Shown here piece after piece: positions 1 to 8,163 of a stretch of 44,833 nucleotides of DNA. A model generated the notes under the pieces. It did no database searches. It saw only the letters and a program-made list of their open reading frames with translations, and was not told the DNA's origin. This DNA is from Rhodobacter sp. (GTDB taxonomy: Bacteria; Pseudomonadota; Alphaproteobacteria; Rhodobacterales; Rhodobacteraceae), in contig PNJK01000024.1 of assembly GCA_013821825.1 (NCBI GenBank), forward strand, positions 1 through 44,833, given 5' to 3'. Made by a program: the position numbers and the translations under genes. Position 1 is the stretch's first letter; every line of letters starts with the position of its first letter.

Positions 1-1
1 G

Positions 2-616
2 TTTGCCAAGGCGGGCTATCCCGATTGCGAGGCGCTTCTGATCATCGAGGTCGAGGGGTCCGAGGCGGAAATCAGCGAACAGCTGGCCCGCATCCGGCAG
101 ATCGCCATGGCGCATGATCCGGTCGAATTCCGCGAGGCGGAAGACGAGGACCAGGCCAGGCGTATCTGGCTGGGCCGGAAGTCTGCCTTCGGCGCGATGG
201 GGCAGATCAACGACTACATGTGTCTGGACGGGACGATCCCGGTCTCCAGCCTGCCGCATGTGCTGAAGCGGATCGGTGAGATGAGCGTTGAGTTCGGCCT
301 TGATGTCGGCAACGTTTTCCACGCCGGCGACGGCAACATGCACCCCCTGATCCTCTTCGATGCGAACAAGCCCGGCGATCTGGAAAAGTGCGAGGCCTTC
401 GGGGCCGAGATCCTGAAGCTCTGCGTCGAAGTCGGCGGCTGCCTGACCGGCGAACATGGCGTGGGGATCGAGAAGCGCGATCTGATGGCGGTGCAGTTCG
501 AAGCGGCCGACATGGAGGCGCAGATGCGGGTCAAGGATGTGTTCGACCCGAAATGGCTTTTGAACCCGGCGAAAGTGTTTCCCCTGGCGACAAGTGCCGC
601 GCGGCGCGCGGGCTGA
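2..616 (+). CDS. glcD: Glycolate oxidase FAD subunit GlcD (3' part)
   Basis: This is the C-terminal 204 residues of the flavin subunit of glycolate oxidase, which oxidises glycolate to glyoxylate at the membrane. The reading frame is open from the left edge of the window, so the start lies outside. Family motifs seen are AGDGNMHPLILFD, which resembles the flavin-oxidase C-terminal domain, and LTGEHGVGIEKR near the end, a signature of the GlcD/D-lactate dehydrogenase flavoprotein family. It is followed on the same strand by glcE and glcF, which settles GlcD over a lone D-lactate dehydrogenase. The stop (TGA at 614-616) is followed by a GC-rich hairpin before glcE. Confidence 0.93.
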   Translation, partial: FAKAGYPDCEALLIIEVEGSEAEISEQLARIRQIAMAHDPVEFREAEDEDQARRIWLGRKSAFGAMGQINDYMCLDGTIPVSSLPHVLKRIGEMSVEFGLDVGNVFHAGDGNMHPLILFDANKPGDLEKCEAFGAEILKLCVEVGGCLTGEHGVGIEKRDLMAVQFEAADMEAQMRVKDVFDPKWLLNPAKVFPLATSAARRAG

Positions 617-621
617 ACCGG

Positions 622-675
622 CGGGGGGCCTTCTGCCCCCCGGACCCCCCGAGGATTTTTGAGAACAGAAGAAGG
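622..675 (+). repeat. Intergenic hairpin cassette between glcD and glcE
   Basis: An 8-bp stem (622-629 with 635-642, loop CTTCT) is followed by a C-run and then an A/T-rich block, GGATTTTTGAGAACAGAAG. From memory, hairpins with this tail recur between genes in Rhodobacteraceae. A looser match, GGGGATATTTGAAAACAG, occurs near 38185-38205. The cassette lies inside an operon, so it may attenuate or process the glc message rather than end it. The function is inferred. Confidence 0.45.
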
Positions 676-683
676 CAGGGGCA

Positions 684-1766
684 ATGCGACCGGAGACAGA
701 GGCTGAACTTGCTGAGGCGGTGGCAGGGGCTTCGGGCCCCGTGCTGGTTCGGGGCGGGGGTACGCGGACCATCGGGCACGCGGTGGGCGAGGTGCTGGAA
801 ACCGGCGGTCTGTCGGGCGTGGAGCTTTACGAGCCGGGCGCGCTGACGCTGGTTGTGCGCGCGGGGACGCCTTTGGCCGAAGTGGAGGCTGCATTGGCGT
901 CGGACCGGCAGCGGCTGGCCTTTGAGCCGCCGGACCTGCGGGCCTTGCTGGGGCGTTCGGGCGTGTCGACCATTGGTGGCGTGGTGGCAGCGAATGCCAG
1001 TGGGCCGCGCCGGGTGCAGGTCGGCGCCTGCCGCGATGCGATGCTGGGGGTCCGGTTTGTCGACGGGGCTGGCAACGTCGTGAAGAATGGCGGGCGGGTG
1101 ATGAAGAACGTCACCGGCTATGACCTCGTCAAGTTGATGGCAGGCAGCCACGGCACGCTGGGTGTGCTGAGCGAGGTGAGCTTCAAGGTGCAGGCATTGC
1201 CGGAGGCCGAGGCGACGCTGGTGATCGACGGGCTGGCGGATGCCGAAGGGCTTTCGGTGCTGCGAAAGGCGTTGGGCTCGCCCTTTGACATCTCGGGCGC
1301 GGCGCGGGACGGCGGGCAATCCTTGGTTCGGGTTGAAGGGATGGAAGGGTCGGTGGCTTATCGGGTGGGCCAGTTGCGCGCGCTGATCGCTGGCGATCTG
1401 ACCGTGGTCGAAGGGGCGGAAAGTGCAGCCCTTTGGCGCCGGGTGCGCGATGTGGCGCGTTTCGCCGGGCGGCCGGGGGCAGTCTGGCGATTGGCGGTAG
1501 TGCCGACGGCGGCGGCTGAGGTGGCAGCGGCAGCAGGCGGCGAGGCGGTCTGGGACCATGGCGGCGGTCTTGTCTGGCTGCTGGTCCCGGAGGGTCGGGC
1601 CGTCTCGGTGCGCGCGGCCGTGGCCGGGAAGGGCCATGCGACGCTTGTCCGGGGCGAAGGCGGGCCGGTTTTTCCGCCCGAGGCCGCCGAAGTGGCGGCT
1701 TTGGGCGCGGGCCTGCGGGATCGTTTCGATCCGCGCGGCATTCTGAACCGGGGGATGATGGGCTGA
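684..1766 (+). CDS. glcE: Glycolate oxidase FAD-binding subunit GlcE
   Basis: This 360-residue protein is the second flavin-binding subunit of glycolate oxidase. It carries a PCMH-type FAD-binding fold, with GGVVAANASGPRR at about residues 94-106 and GRVMKNVTGYDLVKLMAG followed by SHGTLGVLSEVSFKV at about 137-170. It lacks the long C-terminal domain of GlcD, as expected. The ATG at 684 lies behind AGAAGG. The stop TGA (1764-1766) overlaps the glcF ATG by one base (TGATG), which implies translational coupling. The length and the family order D-E-F fit the known operon. No glcC-type regulator is in view. Confidence 0.93.
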   Translation: MRPETEAELAEAVAGASGPVLVRGGGTRTIGHAVGEVLETGGLSGVELYEPGALTLVVRAGTPLAEVEAALASDRQRLAFEPPDLRALLGRSGVSTIGGVVAANASGPRRVQVGACRDAMLGVRFVDGAGNVVKNGGRVMKNVTGYDLVKLMAGSHGTLGVLSEVSFKVQALPEAEATLVIDGLADAEGLSVLRKALGSPFDISGAARDGGQSLVRVEGMEGSVAYRVGQLRALIAGDLTVVEGAESAALWRRVRDVARFAGRPGAVWRLAVVPTAAAEVAAAAGGEAVWDHGGGLVWLLVPEGRAVSVRAAVAGKGHATLVRGEGGPVFPPEAAEVAALGAGLRDRFDPRGILNRGMMG

Positions 1767-3052
1767 TGCAGACGACCTTCACCCCTGAACAGCTGCGCGA
1801 CCCCGGCATTGCCCGGTCGAACGAGATCTTGCGGTCCTGCGTGCATTGCGGCTTCTGCACCGCCACATGCCCGACCTATCAGGTCCTGGGCGATGAGCTC
1901 GACAGCCCGCGCGGCCGGATCTACCTGATCAAGGACATGCTGGAAAAGGGGCGCCCGGCGGATGACAAGACGGTCAAGCACGTCGATCGGTGCCTGTCCT
2001 GCCTCGCCTGCATGACCACATGCCCCAGCGGGGTGCATTACATGCACCTTGTGGACAACGCCCGCGCCTATATCGAGCAGACCTACAAGCGCCCCTTGAT
2101 GGACCGGGTGCTGCGCGCCGTGCTTGCGCGGGTCATCCCCTATCCGACGCGGTTTCGCCTGGCACTTCTGGGCGCGAAGATCGCCAAGCCCTTCGCGTTC
2201 TTCGTGCCCGACAAGCGCCTGAAGGCGATGCTCGCGATGGCGCCGAAAGTGATCCCGCCGGTCAGCCGCAACGATGATGCGCAGGTCTTCCCGGCGATTG
2301 GTGAGCGGCGGATGCGGGTGGCCCTGATGACCGGCTGCGCGCAAAAGGCGCTGAACACCGATATCAACGACGCGACGATCCGGCTGCTGCGGCGGCTGGG
2401 CTGCGAGGTCGTGGTGGCCAAGGGTGCCGGCTGCTGCGGCGCGCTGACGCATCACATGGGCAAGGAGGCGCTGTCGCATGGCTCGGCCGCGGCCAACATC
2501 CAGGCCTGGATGACGGAAAAGCAGGCGCATGGGCTGGATGCGATCGTGATCAACACCTCTGGCTGCGGTACCACGGTCAAGGATTACGGCCACATGTTCC
2601 GCAATGATCCTCTGGCGGCGGATGCGGCGGTGGTTGCGGGTCTGGCCAGGGATATCAGCGAGGTGCTGGTCAAGATCGGCCTGCCACAAGGCGCGCCGAA
2701 AGGCCTGCGGGTTGCCTATCACGCTGCCTGCTCACTCCAGCATGGCCAGCAAATCAAGACCGCGCCGAAGGACCTCTTGAAGCGCGCGGGCTTCGAGGTG
2801 GTGGAGCCCGCCGACAGCCATCTTTGCTGCGGGTCGGCCGGGACTTACAACCTTCTGCAGCCCGAGATCAGTCAGGAGCTGAAGGCGCGCAAGGTGCAGA
2901 CGCTGGAGGCCAGCCATCCCGACATCATCGCCGCCGGAAACATCGGCTGCATGATTCAGATCGGTTCAGGTACCGGGGTGCCGGTGGTGCATACGGTCGA
3001 ACTCCTTGACTGGGCGACTGGCGGGCCGAAACCCCGCGCGCTGGAAGGCTGA
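1766..3052 (+). CDS. glcF: Glycolate oxidase iron-sulfur subunit GlcF
   Basis: This 428-residue electron-transfer subunit passes electrons from the GlcD/E flavins toward the quinone pool. Two ferredoxin-type clusters are visible: CVHCGFCTATCP (Cys25, 28, 31, 35) and CLSCLACMTTCP (Cys76, 79, 82, 86). Two CCG domains follow, with GAGCCGALTHH near the middle and HLCCGSAGTY in the last quarter, as in HdrD/GlpC-type subunits. All eight cluster cysteines are present, so the protein should be functional. It is the last gene of the glc operon. The next gene begins 127 bases later with its own ribosome site. Confidence 0.95.
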   Translation: MQTTFTPEQLRDPGIARSNEILRSCVHCGFCTATCPTYQVLGDELDSPRGRIYLIKDMLEKGRPADDKTVKHVDRCLSCLACMTTCPSGVHYMHLVDNARAYIEQTYKRPLMDRVLRAVLARVIPYPTRFRLALLGAKIAKPFAFFVPDKRLKAMLAMAPKVIPPVSRNDDAQVFPAIGERRMRVALMTGCAQKALNTDINDATIRLLRRLGCEVVVAKGAGCCGALTHHMGKEALSHGSAAANIQAWMTEKQAHGLDAIVINTSGCGTTVKDYGHMFRNDPLAADAAVVAGLARDISEVLVKIGLPQGAPKGLRVAYHAACSLQHGQQIKTAPKDLLKRAGFEVVEPADSHLCCGSAGTYNLLQPEISQELKARKVQTLEASHPDIIAAGNIGCMIQIGSGTGVPVVHTVELLDWATGGPKPRALEG

Positions 3053-3179
3053 ACCTTCGATCTGCTTCCGCAGGAGATGGCATTGTCACTCAAATAAGCC
3101 GGGCTTGCGCGGGGGAACAAAAATCCGCCAAACTCGTCCGGTAGCAATGGTGCCATCCAAAGGGGGGAGAGTGGGATTC

Positions 3180-3989
3180 ATGCGGCGTCTGTTCCCTGGC
3201 ATTCTGGCCGTGGTCCTTGCACTTGCCGGCAGCGCCTTTGCGCAGGATGCCGCGATGGTCAGCCTGCAGACGGCGGACGATTCACGTGGCTGGGATGCAG
3301 TGGGCAAGCTGATGCTGGGTGATCGGGGCTTTTGCACCGGTGCCTTGATAGAACCGCAACTGGTCCTGACAGCCGCGCATTGCCTTTACGACAAGACAAC
3401 TGGCGTCCAGATGCGTCCCGAGGATATCCAGTTCTACGCCGGCTGGCGCAACGGTCGCGCCGTGGCTTATCGCAGCGTCGCGCGCACCATCACTCACCCC
3501 GACTATCGCTATGGCGGGAGCGACAAGCTGGACCGGGTCACAGCCGACCTTGCGCTGCTGGAACTGAGCCAGCCGATCCGGCTGCCCTCGCTGATCCCGT
3601 TCGAAACCGGGGCTACACCGGTCGAGGGGGACTCGGTTGGCGTCGTCTCATATGCTCAGGACCGGTCCGAAGCACCGTCGATCCAGGAATTCTGCGAGGT
3701 GCTGGCCGGGCGGCGCGAAACGCTGATCTTGTCCTGCAGCGTGGATTTCGGTTCGTCCGGAGCGCCGGTGTTTTCCATCATTGATGGCGTCGCGCGCATA
3801 GTGTCGGTGATCTCTGCTAAGGCCGAGGTGGACGGGCGCAAGGTGGCGCTGGCGGTGCCGTTGGCCGTTCCGCTGGCGGCGCTGCGGGCAGCGCTGGATG
3901 ACAGCAAGCTCACCGGACGCAAAATGCAAGGTGGCGTCAGCCTGCTGTCGGGTGGGCAGGGCAATGGTGCCAAGTTCGTCAAGCCATGA
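3180..3989 (+). CDS. Secreted trypsin-like serine protease
   Basis: A 269-residue S1-family (chymotrypsin-fold) protease. The ATG at 3180 follows AGGGGGGAGAG and begins a signal peptide (MRRLFPGILAVVLALAGS then AFAQ, probable cleavage after AFA). The frame is open further upstream, but that stretch is charged and lacks a signal. Catalytic elements visible are LTAAHC (His), TADLALLEL (Asp) and FGSSGAPVF (Ser). The Ser motif reads GSSGAP instead of the usual GDSGGP, so the oxyanion/S1 environment is atypical, although the triad looks complete. The C-terminus is Gly/Lys-rich. The substrate is unknown. It resembles the small periplasmic trypsin-like proteases common in Rhodobacteraceae. Confidence 0.82.
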   Translation: MRRLFPGILAVVLALAGSAFAQDAAMVSLQTADDSRGWDAVGKLMLGDRGFCTGALIEPQLVLTAAHCLYDKTTGVQMRPEDIQFYAGWRNGRAVAYRSVARTITHPDYRYGGSDKLDRVTADLALLELSQPIRLPSLIPFETGATPVEGDSVGVVSYAQDRSEAPSIQEFCEVLAGRRETLILSCSVDFGSSGAPVFSIIDGVARIVSVISAKAEVDGRKVALAVPLAVPLAALRAALDDSKLTGRKMQGGVSLLSGGQGNGAKFVKP

Positions 3990-4186
3990 TGCGGGCGCTG
4001 GCCCCTTTGTTGGCGTAGCCAGCGGGGCGCATGAAACTCTGGGTTCAGCCAGCCTGACACGCGGGGCGGCCTGCGCTGCGGGGAGATGGTCAACCGCGTC
4101 GGTATTGTGAATGGCGGTTTCTGCACAGGCGCGCTGCCAACGGCACGGGCAACGCACTGGCGCGTGGTTGGTCAAGCCCGAGGGGG
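3990..4186. other. Intergenic region upstream of hsp20
   Basis: Together with the promoter and leader that follow, this makes a gap of about 310 bases with no gene I can support. Short open frames on both strands have no recognisable features. The only structure I see is a perfect 7-bp inverted repeat, CAAGCCC (4173-4179) and GGGCTTG (4184-4190), loop GAGG. It could end the protease transcript or act as an operator, since its right arm overlaps the proposed -35 element of the hsp20 promoter. Confidence 0.4.
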
Positions 4187-4215
4187 CTTGAAAGCCCGTC
4201 AAACGCTTCCCAAAT
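4187..4215 (+). promoter_or_regulatory. Probable RpoH (sigma-32) promoter of hsp20
   Basis: CTTGAAA at 4187-4193 and TCCCAAAT at 4208-4215 are separated by 14 bases (15 counted from CTTGAA). This closely matches the heat-shock sigma consensus (CTTGAA, 13-15 bases, CCCCATNT), with the last element off by two bases. Transcription would start near 4222 and give a leader of about 80 bases. The match to the downstream Hsp20 function makes it credible. Confidence 0.6.
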
Positions 4216-4237
4216 CATCCTCATCCGGGTGCCATGA

Positions 4238-4303
4238 CGGGCCCGGGTTGATCTGCCCAGCCCCAAAAGGGTGGGCCTTTGACATCGCTTCCAGGAGGAT
4301 GAC
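4238..4303 (+). promoter_or_regulatory. Possible ROSE-like RNA thermometer in hsp20 leader
   Basis: The leader can fold into three successive hairpins: CGGGCCCG (4238-4245), 4255-4276 (GCCCA/TGGGC plus CCC/GGG around a bulged G, loop CAAAA), and 4283-4301. The last one buries the Shine-Dalgarno sequence: CATC pairs with GATG, a G at 4287 is unpaired, then CTT pairs with GAG. It contains TCGCT, which fits the U(U/C)GCU anti-Shine-Dalgarno signature of ROSE elements. Class A hsp20 genes of alphaproteobacteria commonly carry ROSE thermometers, which open on heating. The pairing is hand-folded. Confidence 0.5.
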
Positions 4304-4774
4304 ATGCGCAACCTTGATTTCGCGCCGCTTTACCGTGCCACCGTCGGTTTCGACCGGATCGCCGATCTGATGGATCGCGTCCTGACCAATGACCTGGCGC
4401 AGCCAACCTACCCCCCCTACAACATCGAAAAGACTGCGGAAGATGCCTACCGCATCTCCATCGCGGTGGCAGGTTTCGCGCCTGACGAGCTGGCCGTCGA
4501 TGTGAAGGACGGCAGCCTGCACATCGCCGCCCGCAAGGCGACCGATGAGGCTGAACGCACCTACCTGCATCGCGGCATAGCCACCCGCGCGTTTGAGCGC
4601 CGCTTTGCGCTGGCCGATCATGTGCGCGTGGTCGGTGCCACGCATGAGCATGGCATGCTGCACATCGACCTTGTGCGCGAAATGCCCGAAGCGCTGAAGC
4701 CCCGCCGGATCGAGATCGCCCGCACAGAAGGCGAAACGCGGGTGCTTGAGGCGAAGGCCGAAACCGTCAACTGA
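4304..4774 (+). CDS. Class A Hsp20 small heat-shock protein
   Basis: This 156-residue ATP-independent holdase binds unfolding proteins in the cytoplasm. The N-terminus (FAPLYRATVGFDRIADLMD) is the amphipathic arm of class A rhizobial/IbpA-type Hsp20 proteins. The alpha-crystallin domain spans about residues 37-130, starting at YPPYNIEK and ending at the conserved GMLHIDLVRE. The C-terminal I-x-I anchor is IEI (136-138), used in oligomer assembly. The start sits behind AGGAGG. It is monocistronic, framed by a probable RpoH promoter and a strong terminator, so it should be heat inducible at both transcription and translation. Confidence 0.93.
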   Translation: MRNLDFAPLYRATVGFDRIADLMDRVLTNDLAQPTYPPYNIEKTAEDAYRISIAVAGFAPDELAVDVKDGSLHIAARKATDEAERTYLHRGIATRAFERRFALADHVRVVGATHEHGMLHIDLVREMPEALKPRRIEIARTEGETRVLEAKAETVN

Positions 4775-4797
4775 GGATCGCCTGGCGGCATGAGTTT

Positions 4798-4827
4798 GGC
4801 GCGCCTCCGCAAGGAGGCGCGCCTTTT
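4798..4827 (+). terminator. Rho-independent terminator of hsp20
   Basis: A perfect 11-bp stem, GGCGCGCCTCC (4798-4808) with GGAGGCGCGCC (4813-4823), is closed by a GCAA tetraloop (GNRA type) and followed by TTTT. It lies 23 bases past the hsp20 stop. The opposite strand has no T-run after the stem, so it works mainly for the plus strand. Confidence 0.88.
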
Positions 4828-4841
4828 CATGTTCTTAGGCC

Positions 4842-6890
4842 TCAGTTCGCGGCCAGAGACTGGGCCAAACGCATCAGGTTGACCGCTTCGATCCGATAGC
4901 CGAAGGCATCTTCGCCGCGTGACGACAGGGCAAGCTCGATGGCCTGATCCCAGCCCCAGTCGCCAAGGTAGACCGAGCCTTGCAGAAGCTGCCCAAAGCC
5001 CGCGATGGCAGCGGCGAAGCGGGCTTCCCCGGTTGCTGCTTCACGTCCGGTGATCGGGGTTTCGATCAGGGTCGAGTTGTCCTCGCCCGGGGCCTTCCAG
5101 CGCAGGCGGAGGAAGCCAAGCTCGGCATCGGCGGCTTCGGTCGTGGTCGCGGTCCCATAGCGCAGCGGGTCGTTCAGCAGCGCGTCAGACCCCGGCGCTG
5201 TCACCTCATAGATCGCCGTTACCTGAGTGCCTGCGCCGATCTCGCCGGCGTCGACCTTGTCGTTGTTGAAATCCTCACGCCGCAGGGCGCGGGTCTCATA
5301 GCCGATCAGCCGGTATTCGGCGACGGTGGCGGGGTTCCATTCGACCTGGATCTTCACATCGTCGGCGATGGGGAAAAGCGCCCCGGTCAGCTGGTCGACC
5401 AGCACCTTCCGCGCTTCTGACAGCGTGTCGATATAGGCCGCCGTCCCGTTGCCGTTCTGGGCCAGCGACTGCATGACCGCGTCATCCAGATTGCCGCGCC
5501 CGAAGCCGAGAACCGACAGGTAAGTCCCGGTCTCTCGCATCTTGCCGACATAGACCTCCAGCCCCTCCGGGTCGGAAACGCCCACGTTAAAATCGCCATC
5601 GGTGGCCAGAAGGATGCGGGTCACCTCGTTGTCGGCCTTCATGCCTTCGGCGACCTGATAGGCCAGTTCCAGCCCCTCGGCCCCGGCGGTAGAGCCGCCA
5701 GCGGCGAGGTTCTCCAGCGCAGCAAGGATCGTGGCGCGGTCGGCTGCGGCGGTGGGCGGCAGCACCTGACCGGCGGAACCGGCATAGGTGACGATGGCGA
5801 TCTGATCCTCGGGGCGCAGTTCCGACAGCATCAGCGACAGGGATTGCTTCAAGAGGCCCAGCTTGTTCGCGTCCTCCATCGAGCCGGAGGTGTCGATCAG
5901 AAACACAAGGTTCAGGGCCGGACGGGCCTCGACCTCCGGGAGCGCGCCCTGAATGCCGATGGTCACAAGGCGGGTGCCGGGGTTCCACGGCGTCGGCATG
6001 ATCGAGATGGACGAGGAGAACGCCTGTTCCGCCGTGGCGGCGGGGTAGGCATAGGGGAAATAGTTCACCATCTCTTCGACCCGCACCTGATCGGGCGTCG
6101 GCAGGACGGCCATGTTAAGGGTGGAGCGGATCACCGCCCAGGACGCGGTATCCACGTCGATCGAGAATGTGGAGACGGGTTCCTCTGCCGTGACCTTGAC
6201 CGGGTTTGCGGGTTCGTTGGCATAGGCTTCGGTGTTTTCCTGAAGTTCCGGCTGACGCACATCCGGCAAGGGGGCAAGCACGGGGTCAAGGGCGATGTAA
6301 CCCAAGGTGCCGCCTTCGGGGACCGCTTCCGTCTGCAGGCGCAGTTCCATGTCGGCAATGGCGCCGGCGGGGGCGGGCGGCGCCACTTCTGCAAGTTCCG
6401 GCATTTCCGCCATCAGTTCGGGCGCCGGTTCGGCCCCGACCACAGTCTCGGCCGCAGTCTCGGCCACGACGACCGAAGCGGACAGGTCGGTCTCTGCCTT
6501 GCGGGCCAGATCGGCAGGGGCATCGGCGCTGTCGAGCGTAGCGGCGGGGCTTTCCGGCTTGGGCGCGGCCTTCAGGGCCGGGGCTTCTGCGGGAATTGGC
6601 GACCGAAGATCGGCGACGGGCAGGATCACGGCCACGCCGATCACCAGTGCGGCGATCGAGGTGGTGGTGGCCAGAGCCGGACGAGAGGTGAGCAGGTTCA
6701 GCATGCGACGTACTCCGTTCAAGGGGGCCACCCGTTGCGGGCGGTCCTCACTGGAACGGGCCGTATCGGTGGATCCTTGGAGCCGGTCGAAATTTTCCAT
6801 GGCCAGAGCCAGCGCGCGGGCCTTCGCATCCGCGCCCGCTTCGGGCACGGATTTCAGCGCGGCCCTGAGGTCGCTCAGATCGTCAGTCAT
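4842..6890 (-). CDS. Membrane-anchored VWA-domain protein (YfbK type), possible anti-sigma factor
   Basis: 682 residues. Residues 1-70 are cytoplasmic and charged, 72-92 form one transmembrane helix, and 95-215 are Ala/Pro/Glu-rich. The conserved YfbK/von Willebrand N-terminal region starts around 218 (QENTEAYANEPANPVK). The VWA domain carries a complete-looking MIDAS, with DTSGSM at 333-338 and later ATDGDFNVGVSD. The C-terminal part resembles the DUF3520 tail of the family. The start overlaps the stop of the ECF sigma gene by four bases (ATGA). A short cytoplasmic head, one helix and a large periplasmic domain directly after an ECF sigma gene is anti-sigma architecture. That role is inferred; no known zinc-anti-sigma motif (HxxxCxxC) is present. 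Confidence 0.85.
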   Translation of the reverse strand: MTDDLSDLRAALKSVPEAGADAKARALALAMENFDRLQGSTDTARSSEDRPQRVAPLNGVRRMLNLLTSRPALATTTSIAALVIGVAVILPVADLRSPIPAEAPALKAAPKPESPAATLDSADAPADLARKAETDLSASVVVAETAAETVVGAEPAPELMAEMPELAEVAPPAPAGAIADMELRLQTEAVPEGGTLGYIALDPVLAPLPDVRQPELQENTEAYANEPANPVKVTAEEPVSTFSIDVDTASWAVIRSTLNMAVLPTPDQVRVEEMVNYFPYAYPAATAEQAFSSSISIMPTPWNPGTRLVTIGIQGALPEVEARPALNLVFLIDTSGSMEDANKLGLLKQSLSLMLSELRPEDQIAIVTYAGSAGQVLPPTAAADRATILAALENLAAGGSTAGAEGLELAYQVAEGMKADNEVTRILLATDGDFNVGVSDPEGLEVYVGKMRETGTYLSVLGFGRGNLDDAVMQSLAQNGNGTAAYIDTLSEARKVLVDQLTGALFPIADDVKIQVEWNPATVAEYRLIGYETRALRREDFNNDKVDAGEIGAGTQVTAIYEVTAPGSDALLNDPLRYGTATTTEAADAELGFLRLRWKAPGEDNSTLIETPITGREAATGEARFAAAIAGFGQLLQGSVYLGDWGWDQAIELALSSRGEDAFGYRIEAVNLMRLAQSLAAN

Positions 6891-7429
6891 CGCGCGTCCT
6901 CCCGTGCCATGGCCCGCAGGCGTTTCTTCACTTCGCTCATCCGCCAGGCAATCGTGCCCTCGGACAGGCCAAGGACAAGCCCCGCTTCGGCCTGTGTCAA
7001 CTCCTCACCCAGAACCAGCGCCACGGTGTCGCGCAATTCGGAGGGCAGCAGGGTCATCGCCTGGGCCAGCCAGTCGGATACGGCGGCCTGGGTCGCGATC
7101 TCGTCCTGCCGGGCCAGTTCCCAATCGCCCCAGCCAAGCGCTGCGCGGCTGCGGGTGGCCTGACGACGGCGCAGGTCATGCGCGGCGTTCACGACGACGC
7201 GGTAGAGCCAGGTCGTGAACCGGGCCTCGCCGCGCCAGTGCCGCAGCTTCGCAGGCAGGGCGGCGCAGATGTCTTGCGCCAGATCCTCGGCCTCGGTCCG
7301 GCTGCCGGTCAGCCGCCAGGCAAGACCATGGATGCGGTCGTAATGGCGATGGACCAGCGTCGCAAACGCCGAGCGGTCGCCTTCGGCGGCGGCAGTTGCA
7401 AGGGTCTCGTCGGGCGTGTCCATCAGCAT
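6887..7429 (-). CDS. ECF-type RNA polymerase sigma factor
   Basis: 180 residues from the ATG at 7429 (MLMDTPDETL); an ATG at 7423 is equally possible. Region 2 contains FATLVHRHYDRIHGLAWRL, AEDLAQDI and FTTWLYRVVVNAAHD. Region 4 contains LPSELRDTVALVLGEELTQAEAG and a helix-turn-helix ending GTIAWRMSEVKKRLRA. There is no region 1.1 or 3, so this is an ECF sigma. The frame continues upstream to 7561, but that extension would overlap a terminator at 7496-7532, so the short start is preferred. The gene is translationally coupled to the VWA gene. The leader upstream of 7429 shows no clear Shine-Dalgarno sequence. Confidence 0.9.
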   Translation of the reverse strand: MLMDTPDETLATAAAEGDRSAFATLVHRHYDRIHGLAWRLTGSRTEAEDLAQDICAALPAKLRHWRGEARFTTWLYRVVVNAAHDLRRRQATRSRAALGWGDWELARQDEIATQAAVSDWLAQAMTLLPSELRDTVALVLGEELTQAEAGLVLGLSEGTIAWRMSEVKKRLRAMAREDAR

Positions 7430-7495
7430 CACATTATCTGTGACGCAGGGGCGGGGGCAATCCTTGGGACGTGCCCGGAAATCCTTACCCCGGAC

Positions 7496-7532
7496 AAAAA
7501 GATCCCCGGACCGGACGGGGTCCGGACCGGGG
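7496..7532 (-). terminator. Terminator of the peptidoglycan-binding gene
   Basis: Read on the minus strand, a 13-bp stem (7532-7520 with 7516-7504) with one A-A mismatch and a 3-base loop is followed by ATCTTTTT. It separates the secreted peptidoglycan-binding gene from the sigma factor gene and sets a limit on the sigma factor start. Confidence 0.82.
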
Positions 7533-7571
7533 GCATCTGGTCTTGTCGGATGTTCCACCACGATGGATGGA

Positions 7572-8039
7572 TCAGAAGATCAGGCCGTCATAGACGGCAT
7601 AGGCGCCGCTGGTCGAGGACAGGCTGGCCGAGGCGCCCTCGTCGCGGGCATAGGCCACGATGGCGTTGTACGTCCCCGGACCGAAGGCACCGTCGATGCC
7701 ACCGCGATAGTAGCCGTAGGCGCGCAGGCTGCGCTGGATTGCCTTGCGTTCAGCAGCGGAATAGTTGCTGAAGGCGACGGCCGCGGGGGTGCGGTAGATC
7801 GAGGTCGTCGTGTGCGTCGGGCGCTCGACATAAACCACTTCCGGTGCGCGGCGAAACTCGCGGGCCTTGCGGTTCTGCTTCAGGATCTCGTCAATGATGA
7901 CGGCGGTGGCGACACCGGCGACAAAACCCTGCTCACGTTCGCCCCAGGCAAGGGCAGGGGTGGCCGGCACGGCGGCAATCGAGAGGGCTGTGATCGCGGC
8001 GATCAGCGAGGATTTCGCGGTCATGACAGTGGGCAGCAT
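7572..8039 (-). CDS. Secreted protein with peptidoglycan-binding domain
   Basis: 155 residues. The ATG at 8039 follows AAAGGA at proper spacing; an internal ATG at residue 6 is less likely. Residues 1-31 are a Sec signal peptide (hydrophobic core ITALSIAAVPATPALA). Residues about 37-53 (FVAGVATAVIIDEIL) are a hydrophobic/glycine stretch. Residues 95-133 form a PG_binding_1-type repeat: AERKAIQRSLRAYGYYRGG, then IDGAFGPGTYNAIVAYAR. No catalytic domain is present. It probably binds cell-wall glycan in the periplasm. It is a single gene with its own terminator. Confidence 0.82.
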   Translation of the reverse strand: MLPTVMTAKSSLIAAITALSIAAVPATPALAWGEREQGFVAGVATAVIIDEILKQNRKAREFRRAPEVVYVERPTHTTTSIYRTPAAVAFSNYSAAERKAIQRSLRAYGYYRGGIDGAFGPGTYNAIVAYARDEGASASLSSTSGAYAVYDGLIF

Positions 8040-8163
8040 GTCGTTTCCTTTCAGGTTGGCCCCGAGCGGTCGGAGCGATGGAGAAAGGAATGGGGCTTCG
8101 GGCCGCGTTAGGCAAAAGCAGCGCGGTGTTATCGGATAACTCTTGAGATATCAGTTGGTTGCG

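Noticed and set aside
7430-7561. Longer start for the ECF sigma factor at 7561
   Set aside because: The extension crosses a strong terminator for the upstream gene and has no sigma-like sequence.
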